Source: Hyphomicrobiales bacterium
GTDB taxonomy: Bacteria > Pseudomonadota > Alphaproteobacteria > Rhizobiales > Rhizobiaceae
Assembly: GCA_900472395.1 (NCBI GenBank)
Contig: UCHV01000018.1
Location: forward strand, 62,001 to 126,000
Direction of reading: 5' to 3'
Length of the DNA: 64,000 nt
The stretch's first letter is position 1, and the number at the start of each line of letters is the position of its first letter. The translations under genes and the position numbers were made by a program. The notes beneath the pieces were generated by a model, which did no database searches, was not told where the DNA came from, and worked only from the letters and a program-made list of their open reading frames with translations. Positions 59,665 to 64,000 of the stretch are shown here, in pieces.

Positions 59665-60249
59665 TCAGTTCCTGACCGGCTGACCGAAATCCCGCGTCGT
59701 TACCACCGTGTCGATATGAATAACCATGGCATTGCGTGCGACGGAAAACATGTCGCGGCAGCCCGTGATCGTAAAACCAAGCTTCTGCTGAACACGCAAG
59801 GAACCCGCATTGTCCGAAAACATGCCGGAATGCACTTTCGCATTCGGCATGCGTTCGAAAAACGCCTTCAAGGCATTTCCTGCCGCTTCCGTCATCAGCC
59901 CCCTGTTCCACGCACTGCGGTTCAGCCAGTAACCGAGATGCCACTGGCCGTGCCGAAGCTCGATGCTGACGGTGCCGAGATGGCGCCCATCGGTGTCGCA
60001 AATGGCGAAATTCCAGTCGGGCAGATTGCTGGCGGCCTGCTGTTTCAACCAGTCCACTGCGTCCTGTCGATGGAAAGGCGCAGGTACCCTCGAGAGCATG
60101 CGCGCCACGGAGAAGTCGGATAGCGACGCGGCAATCGCATCGGCATCCTCCGGACGCGGCGCTCGCAGCAAAAGCCGCGGCGTTCTGATGATCGGGCAGG
60201 GGCCGAGATTGGTGCAAATGACCTGCTTCTCGCTGTGAAGAGCAATCAT
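59665..60249 (-). CDS. GNAT-family N-acetyltransferase
   Basis: A 194-residue RimJ/RimL-type acetyltransferase. TPRLLLRAPRPEDADAI opens the domain, GYWLNRSAWNRGLMTEAAGNAL carries the acetyl-CoA-binding turn near residue 110, and SGMFSDNAGSLRVQQKLGF follows. ATG 60249 overlaps the preceding acetyltransferase gene by four bases. The two proteins are similar in layout and probably arose by duplication. Substrate unknown; protein N-termini are typical for this branch. Confidence 0.88.
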   Translation of the reverse strand: MIALHSEKQVICTNLGPCPIIRTPRLLLRAPRPEDADAIAASLSDFSVARMLSRVPAPFHRQDAVDWLKQQAASNLPDWNFAICDTDGRHLGTVSIELRHGQWHLGYWLNRSAWNRGLMTEAAGNALKAFFERMPNAKVHSGMFSDNAGSLRVQQKLGFTITGCRDMFSVARNAMVIHIDTVVTTRDFGQPVRN

Positions 60250-60878
60250 CGCATTTCCCCCCAGCTTCTCAGCGACATCCAGGTCTTGCGATCCAGTCGG
60301 AACCATTCGACGGGCACCATGCCGCCAAGCGCCAGCGAACCGACCATGCCGGATCCCTGAAACTGAAAACCGCATTTCTGGATGACCCGGCGCGACGCGA
60401 TATTGGTGACCCGGCAGCGGGCATCGATCTGTTCGATATCGCGGGTGCGGAAAGCCATGTCGATCAACGCATGCGCCGCTTCCGTGGCAATGCCCTGGTT
60501 CCAATAGGGTTCGCCCAGCCAATAGCCGATTTCCAGCGTGGCGGGATCTTCCTGTGGTTCCAGCGCGCAGCAGCCGAGGAATTTGCCGTTATCGGCGTGG
60601 GTAATGGCATAGACGCATTTGCCGATCACGCCATCTTTCGTACGTCGCACAAAGTCTGCGGCGTCTTTGGCCGTATAGGGGTGCGGCATGCGGGCGACCA
60701 TAGTCGCAATATTCGCATTGTTGGCGAGATGGGCAAGTGCGTCGATGTCTTCTTCGTGGGGCGCGCGCAAAACGAGCCTTTGCGACAATAAGACGGGGCA
60801 ACTGCTTCTCAGCCGATCGGGCCTTGGCCGCTCTTCGGGCAGCCGTGATTGGCTGCTCCTCAACAATTCGCCTTGCAT
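60246..60878 (-). CDS. GNAT-family N-acetyltransferase
   Basis: A 210-residue RimJ/RimL-type acetyltransferase: SQRLVLRAPHEEDIDAL, then LEIGYWLGEPYWNQGIATEAAHAL with the acetyl-CoA loop near residue 125, then VTNIASRRVIQKCGF. AAGGAG lies eight bases before ATG 60878. It follows rpmA across a strong terminator and is coupled to the next acetyltransferase gene. Substrate unknown. Confidence 0.88.
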   Translation of the reverse strand: MQGELLRSSQSRLPEERPRPDRLRSSCPVLLSQRLVLRAPHEEDIDALAHLANNANIATMVARMPHPYTAKDAADFVRRTKDGVIGKCVYAITHADNGKFLGCCALEPQEDPATLEIGYWLGEPYWNQGIATEAAHALIDMAFRTRDIEQIDARCRVTNIASRRVIQKCGFQFQGSGMVGSLALGGMVPVEWFRLDRKTWMSLRSWGEMR

Positions 60879-60905
60879 GTTCAGTCTCCTTCGTGGGGAA
60901 CAAGA

Positions 60906-60941
60906 AAAAGGGGAGGTGGGTGGTGCCCCATCTCCCCTTTT
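60906..60941 (-). terminator. Terminator of rplU-rpmA
   Basis: AAAAGGGGAG and CTCCCCTTTT form a 10-bp stem with further inner pairing, followed by TTTTTCTT on the minus strand, 65 bases after the rpmA stop. Confidence 0.9.
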
Positions 60942-61006
60942 CTTTGACTGAACCTTTTAACGTTCAACCGGGTCGATGAGACGCCGGTTGCTAACGCTTG
61001 CCGGCT

Positions 61007-61276
61007 TTATTCTGCGGCTTCGGCTTTCGGCATCACGGACACGTATACGCGGCCGTTAGCCTTCGTACGGTAGTTCACGTTGCCGGCGGTGAGTGCAAAA
61101 ATGGTGTGGTCCTTGCCGAGGCCGACATTGGCGCCCGGATGCCACTGCGTACCGCGCTGGCGCACGATAATGTTGCCGGCGAGAACGACTTCTCCACCGA
61201 ACTTCTTCACGCCAAGACGCTTGGAATTTGAATCGCGACCGTTGCGCGACGAACCGCCAGCTTTTTTATGTGCCAT
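61007..61276 (-). CDS. rpmA: Ribosomal protein L27
   Basis: An 89-residue L27. It opens [21 protein letters not shown], the N-terminal arm that reaches the peptidyl-transferase centre, and has [22 protein letters not shown]. It follows rplU after 31 bases in the standard rplU-rpmA operon, which here is followed by acetyltransferase genes and then obg on the same strand. Confidence 0.98.
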   Translation of the reverse strand: MAHKKAGGSSRNGRDSNSKRLGVKKFGGEVVLAGNIIVRQRGTQWHPGANVGLGKDHTIFALTAGNVNYRTKANGRVYVSVMPKAEAAE

Positions 61277-61307
61277 GGGAGTTCTCCTTTAAACCTACGA
61301 AACCCGA

Positions 61308-61619
61308 TTAAGCGACGATGTCGGTGATACGAACAACCGTGTGATGCTGGCGATGACCGCGAATACGCTTGGAATTCTGACGGCGACGCTTCTTGAAGGA
61401 GAGAACCTTCTTGCCACGGTTATGTTCAACGACTTCAGCCTTGACGATGGCGCCGGCTACGAAAGGCGCACCGAACTTGGCATCGGCGCCAACGCCGACG
61501 ACCAGGATTTCGTTGAATTCTACGACTGCACCAGCTTCGGCTTCCAGCTTTTCGATGGTGAGCACGTCGTTGGCGGCCACGCGGTACTGCTTACCGCCGG
61601 TCTTGATGACTGCGAACAT
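61308..61619 (-). CDS. rplU: Ribosomal protein L21
   Basis: A 103-residue L21: [20 protein letters not shown] at the start and the [20 protein letters not shown] 23S-binding loop near residue 70. AAAGGAT lies before the ATG; the same bases can pair with an upstream ATCCTTTC, so translation may be controlled by structure. First gene of the rplU-rpmA operon. Confidence 0.98.
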   Translation of the reverse strand: MFAVIKTGGKQYRVAANDVLTIEKLEAEAGAVVEFNEILVVGVGADAKFGAPFVAGAIVKAEVVEHNRGKKVLSFKKRRRQNSKRIRGHRQHHTVVRITDIVA

Positions 61620-61624
61620 TATTT

Positions 61625-61718
61625 ATCCTTTCATGTTCGTTCCGGCTCTATCCCGAAAGGATGGCCGTCTTTTTGTCAGTCGGGATGGCAGGCTTTCAGG
61701 TTTCCCAACGGGCCTGCC
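61625..61718 (-). promoter_or_regulatory. Structured 5' leader of rplU with an occluded ribosome binding site
   Basis: The 309-base gap between rplU and the tRNA holds no gene. On the minus strand ATCCTTTC (61662-61655) can pair perfectly with GAAAGGAT (61632-61625), which is the rplU ribosome binding site. Upstream, GGCAGGC/GCCTGCC (61718-61712 and 61693-61687) forms a 7-bp stem. A small competing ATCC/GGAT hairpin at 61662-61650 could free the site, giving an on/off pair. Confidence 0.5.
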
Positions 61719-61800
61719 GGTGAAGTTTGTGGGAAAGCGTTTAGGCCAAAACCACACAAACAAAGAGGCGAGGAAGATTTTCCACGCCTGATTGCGTGCG

Positions 61801-61829
61801 GGAATAAGCCAGAGTCAAAAAACTGTCAA
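61801..61829 (-). promoter_or_regulatory. Promoter of rplU-rpmA
   Basis: TTGACA (61829-61824), a 17-base spacer and TATTCC (61806-61801) match a sigma-70 type promoter about 180 bases upstream of rplU, leaving a long untranslated leader. Confidence 0.55.
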
Positions 61830-61928
61830 GGTGACTATCTACAAAGAGTTTCTTTTGGCCCCTTGCCAGCCCGGATTTTCATCGCTATGAACCGCCTCGC
61901 GCTGACCAACGCGTCATCATGCTCAAGC

Positions 61929-62018
61929 GGAGAGGTGGCTGAGTGGTCGAAAGCACCGCACTCGAAATGCGGCATACGGGCAACCGTATCGTGGGTTCGA
62001 ATCCCACCCTCTCCGCCA
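61929..62018 (+). tRNA. tRNA-Ser (anticodon CGA)
   Basis: A 90-base class II tRNA with encoded CCA. The acceptor stem GGAGAGG/CCTCTCC, the anticodon stem CCGCA/TGCGG with loop CTCGAAA (anticodon CGA at 61963-61965, reading UCG), the long variable arm and the T-arm GTGGG-TTCGAAT-CCCAC are all complementary. It is the last plus-strand element before the nap genes. Confidence 0.97.
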
Positions 62019-62169
62019 TTATTCCCTGTTCAAATCCAGCACCAAGCAACAATACATAGTGTGTCGAATCTTCAGTCGCCGCGGATTTTAGACGAGCGGC
62101 ATCGCGCTACTTCGCGCAAACGGACCGACATTCATGTCAGGCCGTGTAGCATCTTCTTGTTGATTGAAC

Positions 62170-62191
62170 CGAAGGCCGATCAGCCTTCGGC
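62170..62191 (-). terminator. Hairpin at the end of the nap operon
   Basis: CCGAAGGC and GCCTTCGG form a perfect 8-bp stem whose 6-base loop (62178-62183) contains the TGA stop of napC. It has no clear U run, so it may be a transcript-stabilising end rather than a full terminator. Confidence 0.5.
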
Positions 62192-62872
62192 TCCTTTAAG
62201 AAAAGCTGCGAGCTGGTCGGTATCCTGCAGGCCATGGCTTGCGGATTTTCCCATCAATTCGGCCGGGACCTTCCAGCCCGGATCGACGCCTTCCATGTTG
62301 GGCAATTCGTGTGCAATGCCCTTGTGGCAATCGATGCACGTCGCCTTGCCGGAGATGAGATAACGGGTATGTATCTCCGCCGCTCTCTTGGTTTGCTTGG
62401 TGAAATCCATGGCGATGGACGAATGGCAGTTGCGGCATTCCAGGCTGTCGTTCGCCTTGAGGCGCGCCCATTCGTGCTGTGCAAGCTCGAGCCGGTGGTC
62501 CAGGAATTTTTCGCGCGTATTGATCGTGCCGAACAGTTTGCCCCAGACTTCCTTTGAAGCCTGCATCTTGCGGGCGATCTTGTTGGTCCACTGGTGCGGC
62601 ACGTGGCAATCCGGGCAGGAAGCACGAACGCCGGAGCGGTTGGAGAAATGTACCGTGCTGGTCAGTTCCTGATAAACATTGTCCTTCATTTCATGACAGC
62701 CGGTGCAAAAGGCTTCCGTGTTGGTTACTTCCAGCGCGGTGTTGAAAGCGCCCCAGAAAATGACGCCGCCGACGAAGCCGCCGAGCGTGAGAAAGCCAAG
62801 GCTCAAAGTTCCAGCAGGAGTGGCGAGAACGCGCCAGACCCAAAGGAGGATCGCTTTGAATTTGCCGATCAT
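62180..62872 (-). CDS. napC: NapC/NirT-family tetraheme cytochrome c
   Basis: A 230-residue membrane-anchored quinol dehydrogenase. One N-terminal helix ([20 protein letters not shown]) is followed by four CxxCH heme sites: CTGCH, CPDCH, CRNCH and CIDCH. It passes electrons from quinol to NapB-NapA. It overlaps napB by four bases (ATGA), and its stop lies in a hairpin loop. Confidence 0.96.
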   Translation of the reverse strand: MIGKFKAILLWVWRVLATPAGTLSLGFLTLGGFVGGVIFWGAFNTALEVTNTEAFCTGCHEMKDNVYQELTSTVHFSNRSGVRASCPDCHVPHQWTNKIARKMQASKEVWGKLFGTINTREKFLDHRLELAQHEWARLKANDSLECRNCHSSIAMDFTKQTKRAAEIHTRYLISGKATCIDCHKGIAHELPNMEGVDPGWKVPAELMGKSASHGLQDTDQLAAFLKGAEG

Positions 62873-63360
62873 TGGTCCGATCCCGCCGGTTTGAAGCCGA
62901 GTTCACTCATGTCCTTGAACGTGTTTGGAACCAGTGGACGCGTGTCGGCTTGCGGAACATGACACGCGGTGCAGAAATATCGGCGTGGGGAAACGTCTGC
63001 CAGCATCTGGCCTTCGCGGGTCATGTAATGCGTGACGCTGATCATCGGCGCACCAGAACCTTCTGTCAGCTCACGCCGGTGACAGGACATGCAGCGGTTG
63101 GTGTTGACCGACAGCTGGTAGCCTTCGATCGAATGCGGAATGACCGGCGGCTGATCCGGATAATTGCGCATCCTCTGGATGTCATCGACGATCCACCGCG
63201 GCAGAGGGTCGGCCCCGGTGTTTTGCATCGGGTTCGGACGACCTGACAATTGCGGTACGGTCTGCGCAAGGGAGACCGTGCCGGTGACAAGACACAGAGC
63301 AAACGCAATAAGCGTCCAGAGACGCCGGCTCAGGCGACGGGAAGGATCTTGACTGCGCAT
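62869..63360 (-). CDS. napB: Periplasmic nitrate reductase diheme subunit NapB
   Basis: A 163-residue exported diheme cytochrome. A signal peptide ([20 protein letters not shown]) precedes the heme sites CMSCH and CTACH. It accepts electrons from NapC and delivers them to NapA. ATG 63360 lies inside the napA reading frame, a 31-base overlap; the longer frame to 63585 is a shadow of napA. Confidence 0.95.
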   Translation of the reverse strand: MRSQDPSRRLSRRLWTLIAFALCLVTGTVSLAQTVPQLSGRPNPMQNTGADPLPRWIVDDIQRMRNYPDQPPVIPHSIEGYQLSVNTNRCMSCHRRELTEGSGAPMISVTHYMTREGQMLADVSPRRYFCTACHVPQADTRPLVPNTFKDMSELGFKPAGSDQ

Positions 63361-64000
63361 TTTTTGAAATCCGTCTGTTTCGAAATGGGGTCGGTGGCGT
63401 CGAGCGTGACCTTGTTGATCAACTGGTTTGCGTCGAACCACGGCACGAAGATCACGCCCTGCGGCATGCGGTTGCGACCGCGAATGTCCACCCGGCTGAT
63501 GATCTCGCCGCGTCGCGACTGGATTTTCACCTGGCCGCCCTGGTTGATGCCGAGGCGGCGTGCGTCGTCGCCGTTCATGAAGCAACGAGCACCGGGAAAT
63601 GCCTTGTAGAGTTCGGGCACACGCATGGTCATGGAGCCGGAATGCCAGTGTTCCAGAACCCGGCCGGTGACCAGCCAGAAGCCGAATTCATCATCGGGCG
63701 ATTCCGCCGGCGGTTCGTAAGGTGCGGCAAGGATGACGGCGCGCCCATCCTTCTGGCCGTAAAACCTCAGGCCTTCACCTTGCTTCACGTAAGGATCGTA
63801 ACCCTCGCGGTACCGCCACTTGGTTTCCTTGCCGTCAACGACCGGCCAGCGCAAACCTCGAACCTGATGGTAGAGATCGTAAGGGCCGAGGTCGTGGCCA
63901 TGACCGCGACCGAAGCTGGCATATTCCTCGAACAAGCCCTTCTGCAGGTAAAAACCAAAGGCTTTGGCTTCACGGTTCTCGTAGTCGGGTGAAACTTCCG
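63330..64000 (-). CDS. napA: Periplasmic nitrate reductase catalytic subunit NapA, C-terminal part
   Basis: The C-terminal 222 residues of the molybdopterin enzyme NapA; the gene runs off the right edge. The visible part has [35 protein letters not shown] and the last domain [38 protein letters not shown], which is diagnostic of NapA. The iron-sulfur and Tat regions lie outside the window. It reduces nitrate to nitrite in the periplasm. Confidence 0.95.
   Translation of the reverse strand, partial: EVSPDYENREAKAFGFYLQKGLFEEYASFGRGHGHDLGPYDLYHQVRGLRWPVVDGKETKWRYREGYDPYVKQGEGLRFYGQKDGRAVILAAPYEPPAESPDDEFGFWLVTGRVLEHWHSGSMTMRVPELYKAFPGARCFMNGDDARRLGINQGGQVKIQSRRGEIISRVDIRGRNRMPQGVIFVPWFDANQLINKVTLDATDPISKQTDFKKCAVKILPVA

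Noticed and set aside
58745-60217. 490-codon minus-strand frame across the EEP gene and into the acetyltransferase
   Set aside because: It combines the antisense of one real gene and an off-frame reading of another.
62869-63585. Longer napB starting at 63585
   Set aside because: The extra 75 codons are an out-of-frame reading of napA; ATG 63360 gives a proper signal peptide.

Overview
The window is about 64 kb of contiguous chromosomal DNA from an alphaproteobacterium of the order Hyphomicrobiales, most likely family Rhizobiaceae (Agrobacterium/Rhizobium-like). The evidence is a mnmG-rsmG-parA-parB block with a parS palindrome inside rsmG, a large 180-kDa-type NAD-glutamate dehydrogenase, a TrcR/DUF1013 protein, an imuA-imuB-dnaE2 cassette behind a GAAC-N7-GAAC LexA box, and a CtrA-type TTAA-N7-TTAA site. 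Coding density is very high. I saw no insertion sequence, prophage or CRISPR array.

Layout. 1-3.6 kb: chromosome segregation (mnmG C-terminal part, rsmG with parS, parA, parB). 3.6-7.8 kb, minus strand: leuS-lptE-holA. 8-16.4 kb: PLP-homeostasis protein, a PrpE-type acyl-CoA synthetase, minCDE, trcR (minus), acs and a Sel1-repeat protein. 16.4-22.6 kb: an SdhAF4-type factor (minus), then htpX-rsmB-heparinase-like-purH. 22.6-28.8 kb, minus: NAD-glutamate dehydrogenase and an MFS transporter. 29-31.4 kb: pyridoxal kinase, beta-carbonic anhydrase, lytic transglycosylase. 31.5-32.9 kb, minus: asd with a candidate Lys/Thr-rich leader peptide. 33-37.7 kb: a three-gene O-antigen initiation module resembling wreU-wreQ-wreV, then a PAP2 phosphatase. 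37.8-40.1 kb, minus: a small membrane protein, leuD, leuB. 40.2-41.7 kb: CitE-like lyase, DUF1737 protein, zincin-like protease. 41.9-47.7 kb: SOS mutagenesis cassette. 47.9-48.7 kb: bfd-bfr. 48.7-58.7 kb, minus: obg-proB-proA-nadD-rsfS-rlmH-envC-ctpA-deacetylase-like-rppH. 58.8-61.6 kb: an EEP-family enzyme, two acetyltransferases, rpmA and rplU. 61.9-64 kb: tRNA-Ser(CGA), then napC, napB and the end of napA on the minus strand.

How it fits together. Most genes are housekeeping: segregation and division (parAB/parS, min), translation (leuS, rplU, rpmA, rsfS, rlmH, rsmB, rsmG, obg), amino-acid biosynthesis (asd, leuBD, proAB), purine and NAD synthesis, and envelope growth (lptE, EnvC/CtpA, wre-like genes). 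The accessory interest lies in control elements and gene arrangement: the asd leader, a hairpin that could hide the rplU ribosome binding site, a probable CTG start for rsfS, paired hairpins before the CitE-like gene, a 155-nt imuA/imuB overlap, and the presence of min and nap genes, usually on secondary replicons in well-known rhizobia, close to the chromosomal parAB locus. No complete novel multigene system was seen. The best candidates for undescribed biology are the asd leader and the 40.1-kb paired hairpins.
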